NCBI RefSeq assembly: GCF_010015445.1
Contig: NC_053126.1
Span: 10,851,778 to 10,915,777, forward strand
DNA from: Perca fluviatilis
Taxonomy: Eukaryota; Chordata; Actinopteri; Perciformes; Percidae
DNA: 64,000 nucleotides
Reading direction: 5' to 3'
Positions 1 to 12,303 of this stretch are shown here, one piece after another. How positions within the stretch are numbered: the stretch's first letter is position 1; every line of letters begins with the position of its first letter. The notes beneath the pieces are model-generated. The model had not been told where the DNA came from and made no database searches. It worked only from the letters and a program-made list of their open reading frames with translations. Position numbers and translations under genes: made by a program.

Positions 1-255
1 TGCCATCAGCTATCAGCAGCCCCAACTGTCAAAGTGCTCAGCCTCCTTAATGTCTTCTATCCTCTGTGTGAAAATGTCACATCCAAAGAGGAAGCCCACT
101 TTATGTAACAGACGGGAAATAACTAAACCCCAGGTTATAACTGTCAACACTCACATTTTTAGGGATTCCTTCACTGACAACAAGAGCAACAGCTTATGTC
201 AAAGTTTGTCATTCTGTCTTAATTGTATCCCTAATCCCTGTGTCTGTGGTTTCAG

Positions 256-342
256 CAGCCTGTCATGATGGAGGCGATTGGGGACCTTGACAGCGATCCT
301 CTAACTTCAAAAGCAGAGGTGAATGGCCAGTCAGCACTATGA
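256..342 (+). CDS. Possible last coding exon of an unrecognised upstream gene
   Basis: A pyrimidine-rich tract ending TGTGGTTTCAG (AG at 254-255) looks like a splice acceptor. The next bases are open in only one frame, giving 28 residues that begin QPVMMEAIGDLDSDPL, end EVNGQSAL and stop at TGA 340-342. The other two frames close quickly. The tail is acidic then polar, as in many cytoplasmic C-termini, but I do not recognise the protein. A second AG three bases on (257-258) would remove the first Gln. The AT-rich DNA after the stop could be a 3' UTR. No earlier exon is visible in the first 250 bases, so the gene would lie mainly outside the window. This is an inference from splice-site shape only. 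Confidence 0.3.
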   Translation, partial: QPVMMEAIGDLDSDPLTSKAEVNGQSAL

Positions 343-3300
343 GTTTTCAAGCTGACCCACCATGTGTTAGTGCGTTACTAGTGCGTGGGACTTGGACGAT
401 TTACTCCAGGACCTTTTATTGATTGGTATTTCCTGTCTTTATTGATGATCCTCCTTCTCTGACTGGGGAATTTGTTGAAAGGAGCAAAGAAGGAGAGAAA
501 ACCATTCATCACGGATCCCCACATTTTTGTTTGTTCTTCATGTCTTTGTACTATAACTAGGTTGGCTGCATTGTAAAGATGTAAAAATCTCAATACAATA
601 CAAAATACAGTCATGCAACCTTAAAATGCTTTAAATTCTCAAATACATTTTTTTACCTTACAAAAACAGACTTTTATTTTCAACAGGATTATATTGTCAT
701 TTTTCTCTAATTTCAGTTTTTTATCATATTCTGGTAAGAAACCTTGTTTTCTAATGTGCTTTTGTTATATTTGCTGCTGATGCTTTATGCTATTAATCTG
801 TGTTTACCTGTTGTCTTGATAAATTCAGTATATGATGTTCACAACACTAAGACACACGTGCAGGAAGTGTTGAGTTGACGCATTTGAAGATTATTTCAAA
901 TCTATTTAACAATTGTAATAATAATAAAAATAATACATTTATTTTAAATATTTTCTAAATGTATTATTTGTTTCAAAAGCAATCAAAATCGCTTTGCTTT
1001 GCTTTTCTTTCATGTAAAATGTAACAATATTTTTGACTCACATCAACGTATCCAATTGAATGTTGAATTGAATTTGGAGCGACTAGCAAACCCTGCCTGT
1101 CATATAAAATCACACTAGCAGAGCAAACATCACATTACTGAAACTAAAACATTTTAACTTTCATTTTACTGTGACTTTAAAAGACAACTGATGACTTTAA
1201 CGGTCAACCTTCTCAACTTACTCTCAGCCAGAAAGCAAATGAGTATTTTTCCCAAAAAGTGGAACTGCTCCTTTAAGAAGACAAACTCTAAAATTGGTGC
1301 TTGTACATTATGCTGAATTTATCATGCGAGCCATGATAATACAGGTAATTTCACCCTGCTCAATGTTATATTCCCACCAGGCCTTTATTGGGCATCAGGC
1401 TCTTATTTGAAACTCAGCCATTGTTCTCTCTTTAATTTGAAGATTTCCAGTATTTAATTTACGCTGCTTTAACTAGAGTGAGCATGTTGGTTAATTGTAA
1501 AGGTGGTTGAAATAGTGTTGATAGTCAAGGCAATTATATTATTTCTTTGGGCTTGTTCGTTTGGGCTTTTTGTGACATTTTGACTTTAATGTTACAAAAC
1601 TGAAAATGCCTTAAAGTAGCTCAGCCAAGTATTGTGGATTTAGCTCTTCTCTCTCACATTTCTAAAACAAAATGTGCTGGAGTGGATGCCATGGGGAAGT
1701 AACATCACGGTTTATCTGCTGGACTTTGAGCTTTGACATTTGATGCCAGCATTATTGGGAAGTTGTTGGACAACACTGTAGCATCTCCACAGTTGTGACT
1801 TGAGCCAAGCAAGACCACATTACCAATGTTTATGGTGAGTTTGAGCTCGTTTGAATAACAACTCAGTAAGATGGACCTGTGGAAACATGGACACCTTACA
1901 GGACTTTTTTTGTGTGTATTAAAAACACTGTGAATTAAAAAAAAAGAATAGGTCATTTTAAATATGAATTCTTGTGTTCCATGACATCTTTACACGTAAC
2001 AAAAATGGTAACTTAGTTGTTCTGTTAAAGAAGCCATCATCAATATTAACAAACAAGTCTGTTTTGCACGTTCACCCTGAATTATACACAGTACCGTGTA
2101 CGGCTGCTGACATGCACCTGCACGAAACAAAGCCCCTATGTGTACATCTATTCCATGAACAGACAGTTGATGTTTATTGTCACTGTCATTTATCAATATT
2201 ATGGCAGGTTTATGTTTCAGACTGAAGCACTTTATCGTTATTTTCAGTTGAAACAGAGCAGTGGCAGCTTTACGCTTGAATGTTAATGTCTCTAAACACA
2301 AACCACTTCAGTTTAATTTTTTTTTAATTTTTTTGTAAATGTCGTTAAAGTAGTTTCAATAATGCAAAAGCATTAAACAAGAAGAATAAGTATATATTTT
2401 TTTCTAGGTCACTTGAACAAATTTTGATGTATTATGTGATACGGCAATAGAACAATGGCTTGCCAAAAAAATACATTTGTTAATGGTGGTGGGGTTTTGT
2501 TTGTTTTTCCCCCAGATTAATGATATAGCAACCCTTTCACTCTTTCTTTAATAAAGACCACCATATAAAAACACAGTGTCGAGTACAAATTGTTTAAAGG
2601 ATACATTTAGATTTTTGAAGTCTCTCTTCAGATCACCATGAGCATGTTGAAAGAGTTATTTGTCACTGTAATCTCTATCCATCTCCATGGTTGTGAAGTG
2701 ATCCTTTGCTGATGAAACTGCACTGTAAAAGATGGGGGACAAAATCCACAGTCCTCATTCTGTGCATTCTCAAGTCAAATAAATGCATGATACAAATCAG
2801 CTGTTTTGTGTAAAGCTTACCTTATTTTAAGTGCCAACCTTTAAACTTGCTGGGCATTCAGATTCCAAAAATAAACAGTACACAAAGTGCGAAAAATATC
2901 CAGCTGATAACTAGTAATAAGACAAAGATGAGAAAACGGTTAATAAAACATTCTTGTAAGGCAGCCCGATACGTGTATATATTTGATGTTTATATATACT
3001 GTAGGCTATAAGTTGAAAGTATTATTTTTTTTATGTGCAGAACAACAAATACACTTAAAATTCAACAAAAGAAAAGAAGTTAACCCTGTAACCTCTTAAA
3101 CCTGCAATACCTGATTTTTTTTGGCCACTTCGGGGGAATGTTGTGAACACAACATTAACATATCATCACCTTTTAAGTTGTTATGGAAAATGTGTTCAAC
3201 AGTGATTACTGATTTCAAACATGCACATTAACATCACAACATAACATCTCATGTGTTATCATCACAATGAATTGTACTAAATTACACCATAAAGTATATC

Positions 3301-4560
3301 ATTGACAGGATTTGATTCAGTAAAGCTCATAATACAGTCTATGAAATTAAACTAATTATCATCTTTGTACCACATGTGTCTTTAGTAACATCTATCATCT
3401 TCTCCCCATGAACACTTTGCTGTTCTTCTGCTATCTCTTTGCCGCTGCTCCTTAAACTCGCCTTTGTCCTTCCTCATTTCTCTATGTACTTCTATAACAT
3501 ATGCCATACTTTCTTAGCCCTTATTCTATGTCTGTTTACTGACAACCTGTTTTTGTGGCTGGCTGTGGGGGTAGAAACACACTCTTGGCCTTCTGCAGCT
3601 TGGTTACCTTGGTGTTTCCGGTCATGTTGCTTTTGTTCCATCGACCTCAATGTCAAGTGAAAGAACCAGTATTATTATCAGGCAGAGAAAAAGAGCACGT
3701 TACACTGACACTAATTTGTTTAGTCTCTCGGGTCATTCTGAGAAAAATCTGCCATGTACTTGATCAAAGGAAAATACACATTCATGTTTTGTTACTGAAT
3801 GAAATAATGAATGTAGTACACACATACACCCACTTGTTCTACATTTCCCATTGACTCCCATTGGGAATTGTGTAAGAAAATAGTCTAATTAACCTACAAA
3901 CCTCAGAGGTGTTTTTATATCTCGGCCGAAATGGCATGGATTTGTGCCTCCCATTAGCTTGTATTGCGAAAACAATAAGCAGTTACACTGCAGCACACAT
4001 CTGTAAATGCCTGCTAATGCTCTGGGCAGTTTTTGACTTTGGTTTTGAAGGTCTGCCATGTAGAGACAACACAGTGGGCATATAATCACATAATCCAAAA
4101 GGAGTGAGTTATTTCTAGTCACATTTGTGGTACTGCTCTGTGGTAGATACTTGACAGACCGCCACGACCTGTCAGGTGACGGTCACAAAGACAGAGAAAG
4201 GCATCACTAGTTTTTGGTAGAAGAGGGTCAACAGTGAAGAAGCGCACCCCACAGACCTTTAAAAGTTGGTGAGCTCTAATGCAAAGAGAAGCCTGCAGTG
4301 TGTTAATCAATCTTTATTCTTCTCTATTTCATTTTTAAATAGGATACCTATAATGTAAACACATACATATTATAGGATGTCCTTTATTTTTCATCTGTGT
4401 TGCACTGCAGCAAAACAACAAGCCAATCACAGCCCAACCTGAAATGAAACTTTGTATAGTTTTCAAAATTCATATTAAAAAGCCAAGAAAGCTTTCTCTT
4501 GCAGTTTGCGGTGCGTTTACTGAAAGCCTGCAAATGTCGACACGTTAGAGGAGTGAGGAC
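343..4560. other. Intergenic DNA, no gene seen
   Basis: AT-rich sequence with only short random open frames. The first part may be the 3' UTR of the possible exon ending at 342; AATAAA-like signals occur around 920-930. A short piece of a dispersed fish repeat (see 1211-1275) lies inside. I see no coding exon with both splice sites, no tRNA and no long tandem array. Confidence 0.5.
1211..1275. repeat. Fragment of a dispersed fish repeat (also at 33.3, 44.1 and 54.9 kb)
   Basis: The segment containing CCAGAAAGCAAATGAGTA and ending GCTCCTTTAA matches the right end of the longer copy at 54922-55115 (CCAGAAAGCAAACATGAGTA ... TGTTCCTTTAA). Only the end of the unit remains here. Confidence 0.6.
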
Positions 4561-4938
4561 TGTAGTGGGAAAATACAATATCTACTGTCTGTGACGGAAA
4601 AGCAATAGTGGAATGCAAATATCCTTATATGAACTGATTGTTGGTGTGTTATGGTTGCACAGACCATTAACTCCAAGGACAGATCTCGTGAGTCTCTGTG
4701 TATCATAGCAAAGATAGTAGCTGCAGGTTGTCTCATTAAGAAACAATAAGGTACAGTCTCACCTTCAGGGAGGCATTTTGATATTCTGAATATAAACTGC
4801 CTATATGACTAAGTTCTTTGCACACTGCCTGAGAATTGATCAAAGGTTGATTGTTGTCCACTTGCAAGTGTCACAGTAAAACTTAAAAGACACAATCCTT
4901 TTTGTTGAGCCTTTTATTCACATAAAACTCCCAGTGCA
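4561..4938. repeat. Dispersed repeat copy 1, LTR-like
   Basis: This stretch aligns along most of its length with 8950-9256. Shared blocks are GTGGGAAAATACAATAT, CATTAAGAAACAATAAGG, TTTTGATATTCTGAATATA and CACATAAAACTCCCAGTG. It starts TGTAGTGGG and can be read to end CAGTGCA, so TG...CA ends are possible, and the second copy has an AATAAA-type signal near its right end. That is compatible with an old solo LTR. No target-site duplication is visible, so the class is uncertain; the repeat relationship itself is clear. Confidence 0.6.
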
Positions 4939-7741
4939 AGTGACATTGGCGGTACGGTCAGCGTGGGTTGACAGTGGGCTCAGTGCCAAAGGAAAAAGCT
5001 ATGCACCATCTCTTCTGCTCCCCCTATAAAAAGGGTTAGAGAATTGGGAACCTGAGGGCTGAGGGCATTGTCAACCCCACTGAATCCATTCCTGGGAAGA
5101 ATACGAAATGGGGAACTCCATTCAGAGGTTTCTTTTGGGTAAGAAAAAGTCTGCTGTGATTCTTAGAATTGGATTGTGTGGAAAGACCAGAACAGGAATG
5201 AAAAAAAAATAAAAAAAATCTGCTGTAAATGTTAGAGTCAATAATTAGGTAGATTCTAGGAAAGGACCAGGGTAGGAATTAAAGGGATTCTGTATAGCCG
5301 AGGGGTTGGTAGGGCAGGTCAGCGTCAGGTGTTGCAGCAGCACAAGACAGAAATGAGTACAGATATATGAGTAAAAAAGAGATGAGTACAAAATAAAAAA
5401 TAAGAATAAACTAAATAAAATAAGAGGTATATACAACTGGTAAAGAATAAATAAGATATACAACTAGTAAAAGGAAATGAACTATACAAGAGCAATTAAA
5501 GACAAGTTACGAGGTAAGTGATAAGTTAAAATGACATTTGCGAGGTAAAGTGACATGGAATGATATGATTAATAGCAGGGAGTACAACTATGAAAGCAGA
5601 AGTAAAAAGTGAAACTGACTGTCGCCACTGTGCCACTCAATGTTGAACTAGTTCAGGGGAGAAATGTGGGTTTCCAGCAAATAGCAGCACCAGCCTCAAT
5701 CAGTTAGAAGCATTAAGTGAGTTAAAATAGAAGAAGAGAGCATTGCTCCCCATTTTAAGGGAGTTGGAATAAGAAAGCTAAAGTAAATGGAAGGCAGGGT
5801 CCACTAATGTTAATGCTGTGCAGTACTCTAAACTCCAAAGGTTCCCGAATCTGGATCTCAACTCAACCCTGCCAGAGCACCACCCCCCAGCCGGCCAGGG
5901 ACTGGGAGGGAAGCGTTATGCGGGGAGGTGGGATCTGGAGAGGGACAACGGCCCTGGGGGCCTGTAAGAACACTGACACAAACACATAAACACATGTTGA
6001 CATACATCAATTAGGGCAAAATGTTATTTTGACATTAGACAGGAAAATTGAAGTAGACAGGGGTGTCACTGTTTCATGGGAGATTATGTTGCCTGTGCAA
6101 AATGGTTAAATATGACCCAATTTCTTTGATTTATGTGTATGATTTGCAGATCGCAGATAAGGAGAGCAATAGATCACAATCTGCTCCAGTTTGCACACGC
6201 ATTTATACTGCACCACTCACACACATCTTCAGGGGCCAGATAGAGGGTTTGAGAAAAGACAGTTGTGCAATAGACATACACAACTGCCAGGAATCTGTTA
6301 AGAAGTATTATTTTACAATGCATGATATGGCTCTGCATGTTTTGCTCGCCCTGCCCATCTTTAAAGGCTCTGAAAACTCATCTATTTGAACTGGCTTTCC
6401 ACTGCCCACCAAACGATTGAGACGACAGGAACGCACCCCAAAAAGCAAGACTCTCATGATGTCATTCCGATATTTTAAATTTGTCGGTGACAGTGGAATG
6501 GCTTGAAAAGTCGCTTTGGTGTATATTAATCCAATTTTGCAAACATACAGAACACCATGCAATTTAACATTTGATGTGTTGTTAGACCAACAACCGGAAG
6601 ACCTTCACAGAAAAACAGCAACCATGTTCAGCTGATTCACCAGAGCTGACAACGATAAAGGTTAATATGATGTTGGTCTGATTAAGCACTTGCAACCAAA
6701 TTAAATTGTACCTAGAACAGTATACAGACGTCCTGGAAAAATGCAAGTTTTCTAGGTCAAGCAATTTCTAAAAGTATTCAATGTGACACGGACAGAAGAC
6801 GCTGGCACAGCATTTATTCAGCTAAAACAGACCACCAGATCCAAACAGATAATTGACAGAGTGTAGATTAAAAAGACATTTTATCATGTTTTTGTAGCAA
6901 TGGCGTCCACATTGCTATGGGAACATGGTGAAGAATGTTGGCCAGCAGTGTAGGGTCTTGACTGCTCCCGTATTTTAATTGTAATTTCACACAATGCCAC
7001 CTCATACTGTCTCATGTGTCTCCAGTACATTGGCAAAGAGATCAAATGCTGTACAGCATTAAAACTTGCTTCATACGAGTATGCTGCAATTGTTACTTAC
7101 TGATACTCCTCTCATCTCTCACTGATTTGGCAGAAGCACAGAGACATGCTGATAACATGGAGACAGTTGCCTGGAAGAGGGCTGGATGTACATATATAAA
7201 TAATGTGTGGCAGTCTGAGGACAGCCTGACGACAGTCTAAGGACGGTCTTGACTGCCTTCCCAAATGTCTTTTTTTATGCAAAATTGACACATTGTGAAA
7301 CATTTCTGTCAAAGGGAGAATATGGACAACCATTGGCTCATTAAAGGTGACAAATTACTACAAATTACTTTTTTTTATTCTGACAAGCAATATGTGCCCT
7401 TTTAAGCAGACTGGAAAGCCTATGGAAACTGGTTTGAAGAAGCCAGTAATAAGAAAAGACAGACAAACAGGCAGGGACAGAAAAGCTTAACATGTGCCCA
7501 TCAGTGTCTCAAATAAACAGGTGACCCTGACCCTTACACCAAAAGGAACCCTGGCACCACCACCTCCAGCTGCTACTCCAGCAGCAACAGCACCATTTCC
7601 TCCACCACCAAGCTATTCACCTCTGTCACCCTTTCCCTATAGGCAGCAGACCTGTGGCAGCTGGATGCGCCATGGTGTTAGATGGAGCAGAATTTCCCTC
7701 CGAAAATTGACAACGTCGATAAGATAGTCAGCACACACCTA
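4939..7741. other. Intergenic DNA, no gene seen
   Basis: Mixed AT-rich sequence, purine-rich around 5340-5480. Open frames here are at most about 108 codons and show no recognisable domain or paired splice sites. No structural RNA or mobile element could be defined. Confidence 0.45.
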
Positions 7742-8330
7742 GTTTATGTCTACGACGTTCCACTTCCGGGATTGCTCAGATGCCGCCCGAAATTCCGCCG
7801 GTGTTAGAAAAATTATGATTTACATTCTACTGTACTTTGTTAATATTTAAACTGTTTGCATAGAATGTCATATTATAAATGATTGCAGGCTAACAAGATA
7901 ATATGGAGCCATTGGCTATCTTGTGTGGAGCCTGAGGGCAGAACATGCACTCCCTGACCAGATAAGGGAGACAACATCGACTCTGACACTGTATTTCACT
8001 CATAAATAAGCTACTGTTTGAGGCTTGCATTAGACATTTCTGTACTATGAGTAGTGCTTGAAATGGCTCCTTGTTGTGTTTGCAAGTAAAAATGAACTTT
8101 GATATAACTTCAGTGTTTCTGTCTATTCTTGATAATGTAATTATTCTAACAGCCGGATATCACTCTTTTCGGCCAAATGTCCCGTTACCTTCCACTTTCT
8201 TTGTGTTGGAATTTTAAACTGGATTTATGAGGACAATGGTTACCTGCTCCTCAAATCTCTGCAGGGTAAATCCAGACAGCTAGCTAGACTAAATGTCCAA
8301 TCTGAGTTTTCTGATGCACGACTAAACATG
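7742..8330. repeat. Dispersed fish repeat, 5' part, interrupted by a solo LTR
   Basis: The sequence on both sides of the LTR at 7802-8151 belongs to one older repeat: ACTTCCGGGATTGCTCAGAT on the left and, on the right, a block containing GACAGCTAGCTAGACTAAAT, CCAATCTGAG and TGATGCACGA. The right block is shared with 45795-46074 (GACAGCAAGCTAGACTATCT, CAATCTGAGG, GTTGCACGA). The left part was recognised from memory as belonging to the same widespread fish family. The far right edge is approximate. Confidence 0.6.
7797..8156. mobile_element. Solo LTR with 5-bp target duplication GCCGG
   Basis: The 350-bp unit at 7802-8151 begins TGTTAGAAAAATTA and ends TAATTATTCTAACA, so it has TG...CA ends and an imperfect terminal inverted repeat. 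GCCGG occurs immediately on both sides (7797-7801 and 8152-8156). A CATAAATAAG signal lies in the right half and a T-rich segment follows, as in the R-U5 part of an LTR. No internal retroelement genes are attached, so this is the product of recombination between two LTRs. It sits inside an older repeat whose sequence resumes across the site. The retroelement class is not determined. Confidence 0.8.
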
Positions 8331-8949
8331 GAACTGGCTATACATCCCCAAGCCACAAGGTGGCTAATAGCTATGGCAGGACCCAACACGTATTCAGGGC
8401 ATGGACAGTGAATGACATGAAAGAAGTGGCACAGAGTCTGTCCAACTTTAAGGAGGTTTGGGGAGATGAGTATGTCAAGGCCTCATTCCTATGAGTCCAT
8501 GCGAGGCTCAGAGACAGATTCATCCAGAATCTGAGACCAGAGATCCATGCCCGTGATAAAGAGCATGTAAAGGTCAACAAAACCGTGTGTAAAACCATTG
8601 TAATGGAAAACAAACCAATTAATTAAATAGCTTCAAAACACTTCAATCAAATGGTGTGCACATTCCTGTGTAATCTCTCTGAACTTGACAATTGCCCTTC
8701 TGTGTATGCAGAGGAGCAAATCAGACTTGCTGGGATAAATTAAGTATCCTGGCAAGCGCACTATGTACAAGACAGTGTTTGGGTTTCTCACGATATAACA
8801 TTACATGTATAACGTTGCTTGTGAAAGAGTAAACATTGGAAGTTCTACTTGCATGACTATGAATATGACCATGCCATGTGTTGGTAATTATTGGGTTTTG
8901 CCCCGAGTCCCTTTAAGGAACACCACAGCAGGCCTCGGAGGGCTTTATT

Positions 8950-9256
8950 TAGTGGGAAAATACAATATTTGCTGTCTGTAACGGAAAAGAAGTATTGAAA
9001 TATATAACTATCCTTTGGCAAGCATAGACTATTAAATCCAAGGACAGATCTTGTTCATTAAGAAACAATAAGGTACAGTCTCCTATTCAGAGAGGTGTTT
9101 TGATATTCTGAATATAAACTGCTTGTATGACTATAAGTTCTTTGCGCAGTCAGCCTGAGACTTGACCAAAGGTTGACTGTTGCCAGCTTGCAAGTGTTAC
9201 AATAAAATGTAAAAGATTGCATTTGTTGAGCCTTTATTCACATAAAACTCCCAGTG
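8950..9256. repeat. Dispersed repeat copy 2, LTR-like
   Basis: Second copy of the unit at 4561-4938, with small internal deletions. It ends with the same CACATAAAACTCCCAGTG. AATAAAATG lies near its right end, about 40 bases before that edge. Both copies run in the same direction, about 4.3 kb apart. Confidence 0.6.
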
Positions 9257-9600
9257 AAAGGAGCATTGAGGGGATCAAAGAAGAGAAGGAGGAGTGGGTT
9301 ATCCTGTGTGGTTAATTATAGCTGAGAGCTGTGCCCTTCTCCACCCCACAGTGTCTTTTCTTCCCTCTTCCAGGGGGAGAGGCAGGATGACTCTGTCCAT
9401 TTCAATAATGCATAAGAGATAGTTGTTCCAGTAAATTAATCCAAAAACATTCATGCAGTATGTCAGTATATTCACAACATACTGAAACCAAAATACCCAT
9501 GCTTTCTTTGTCATTCATTATCACTTGACCACTCTCCCTGTTTTTGTGTCTGTTTTTGAAGGATATAGACAGACTTTTTAAAAAGTGAGTTGTTAAGATC

Positions 9601-10786
9601 TTAAAGCTCTATTGTGTAATTTTTTGAGTTTATTCTTGGCAAAAAAACCTTTGTTCTTTCACAAGTATGTGCTCGTTCATGTGTAATTACTTCCACCAAC
9701 TAATCATAGTATTCTCGTAAGTGTAGAATCTGCCATTTAGAATCATACAGAATACATACGAGCGAGTCGCTTGAATGATGGCCACCATGTTGCGCTTCCA
9801 TCTTTAAAATACATTAGCCAAAGAGGGACATACCTCCGCTTTCCGCGCTTTTACACTCAGTGGCACCGTGACGAATTCCAGGGAGGGGGAGAAGATTACT
9901 CACAACTCACTGTCTTACTCACGATTTGAAAGCCTGTTGAAGATGGAGGATCACGCCTCTTCTCGAGGACATGTAACGGAGTCGCCAAGGAAGAATTAAA
10001 ACGACAACGCGACAGACAAAGCAATAAGACCAAAGTTAATATTGGAGTGGCTTTCCAAAATGGAAAGAGCTCATAAGGAGCAGGGATTTTAAAAGGGACG
10101 CCGAAGTTGCCTGTTTTTTTTTCTTCTTCTTCTAATTCTGCCTATGTGTGTAAATTCAAAGTTTTATAGTTGCTTGGCTAACTATAGCATGGTTGTGCAT
10201 AATGCTAGAATGACATCTAGGATACTTTTCCTCGCGTCAATGATGAAAAAGGATTGTCTACCTTGTAACATAAACGTAATCATATGTGTCGTGATTTCCC
10301 TGGCAGACAACTCACGTCATTTGCAGTTGTAACAGAGACTAGCTACAGCTAGAACAGCTGCGTGTAAACGATGGAGATACTAAGAGCTAATTTCGGTTTC
10401 ATTGACATTGTTCATACTGCTCAGAGAAATATGTTAAAAACACAAACCTCCGTTGCTTCTCTGCTACGCTGTAAACATTGCCTTACACTATTAATCTCGT
10501 ACAATATACAGAATAACGATAGCACTGATACTTTACTAACATTACCTTGCATATGTTTGGGAACCTGATAGCTGATGTTAGCAATGAAATGGTACCAAAA
10601 TAACGCAAAACTATTATTACACTGGAAGGAACACTCACAGACGAAGTCGTACTTCTTGGAATAATACGGCCACCGTAGGAGTTCAAACATGCTCGGAATG
10701 GGAGGGGCTAGAAAGTAATATTCAGTTGGTTGTCATATACAATTTCACCGCTAGATGGGAGAAATTCTTACACAATTTAGCTTTAA
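9601..10786. mobile_element. TTAA-bounded inverted-repeat element A, about 1.19 kb
   Basis: The left end reads TTAAAGCTCTATTGTGTAA. The right end reads TTACACAATTTAGCTTTAA, its near-perfect inverse. TTAA at both edges fits a TTAA target duplication, as made by piggyBac and Kolobok type transposons. The interior near 9990-10115 has decayed + strand coding sequence (pieces reading TKVNIG and FKRDAEVA in different frames) that resembles a protein segment often found in fish transposon-like genes. No intact transposase was seen. It is most likely a decayed or non-autonomous copy. Confidence 0.7.
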
Positions 10787-11403
10787 GAAAATTGCACACA
10801 GTGCTGCAAGCCTGATATATAACAGGAATGTAGTACTGTCACAGCAACTGTGAGATTTTGGACTATGACATGAAAGTGGCATTTTACACACACAGGTTTC
10901 TCTCCCCTATGCCCATTTGATATTTGGGTGACTCTCTGTAAAACTGAATACACTAGAGTGGGAGGAGAGGCACAGCAGGGAGTGCACCAGTGTGTCAGTA
11001 GCAATTAAACCAGATCAAAACCATGTGGCAAAGTGTGTGTTTGTGCTTTTTCCACACCTTTGCCAAATAAGGCTACAAAACAGACAGTTCAAAAGCTTAG
11101 ACGCCATTCTTTGTGGATTATACATTGGGCAATTTGACTTTTCTGGCTAAAAGAATAAACTGTAACTTAAATTCGTATCGGGGAAACCTGCTAAAATTAG
11201 CATGCATTTCATATCATATGCAACATGCTGGAGCTTTTTGTCTGCTGTGGACGTTGCGTGTTTCCTGTGTGTTTGTTGACTCATGGAGCCATTTGGTGAA
11301 GACTAAACTTGGTCTTTTCCCCAGGGATTCTCCCCTGATGGCAGCCACTGTCTTCTTCAATCTAAACACAGGGCAACTGAGCCAAATACCTCGCCGGTGC
11401 GCT

Positions 11404-11514
<111 letters not shown>

Positions 11515-11742
11515 CAGTGATGTGATGTGATGTGATAATGAAATGGGAGATGTGAAAGCAAAAGAAAGCAATAGAATATGTACAAATCAATAGGAGAGGA
11601 TGATGATTAGGTTGCACTCAACATTATCTTTTTCAAAAGATTCTCACTCCCATCTCGTAAAATACCGACACTTGGTCAGGTGCCTTTGTTGTTGTTATTG
11701 ACGAGGTGCCTTTGTCGTTGTTACTGACGCTAAAAGTCTCCT

Positions 11743-12261
11743 TTAAGCCACCTTCACACTGGCACTTGAAATCAGCTCCGATATGGCTGCGAAACGACCG
11801 GAAGTCACTCATTTCCTATGGAGATTCGCAGACTGCATGTAAATGATTTCATGATTTCCTAATGTTATTAGGGCAGTTAATACAATTGCTCGCGTTAGCT
11901 AACTAGTTAGTGTTAGCTAACATCCAAGGGGGTAAGCTTTGCTTCAGAACTTGAACCTCCTATGGCGCCATTTTAATGCTACAAAGAGATCACCTCCCGT
12001 TAGCATTCCACTGACTAGCATTCATTTTGACGTCACTTTGACAGCGAATAACTTTACATCTGAAGCGTTTAAAGACTCTATTTGTCCATTGTTTATTTCT
12101 AAAGAAACATGACAATGTATAAAAGGCTCCATTACCTTGTACCTCATGTTACGGCTCCGTAGCAGACGCTTTTATAAAAATAGGCTAACGATTGTGTCAT
12201 AACCAAGTGACTTACTGTCGCATAGTATAGAAATTACCTTTCAATTAAAAAAAAATCCCCC

Positions 12262-12303
<42 letters not shown>

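Noticed and set aside
7494..7727. Pro/Ala-rich 77-codon frame
   Set aside because: Low-complexity CCA/GCA repeat without splice sites, homology or an upstream promoter signal.
8362..8610. Gag-like + strand stretch (WTVNDMKEVAQSL..., with one internal stop)
   Set aside because: It resembles retroelement Gag only loosely, is broken and has no neighbouring pol sequence, so I do not annotate it as a gene.
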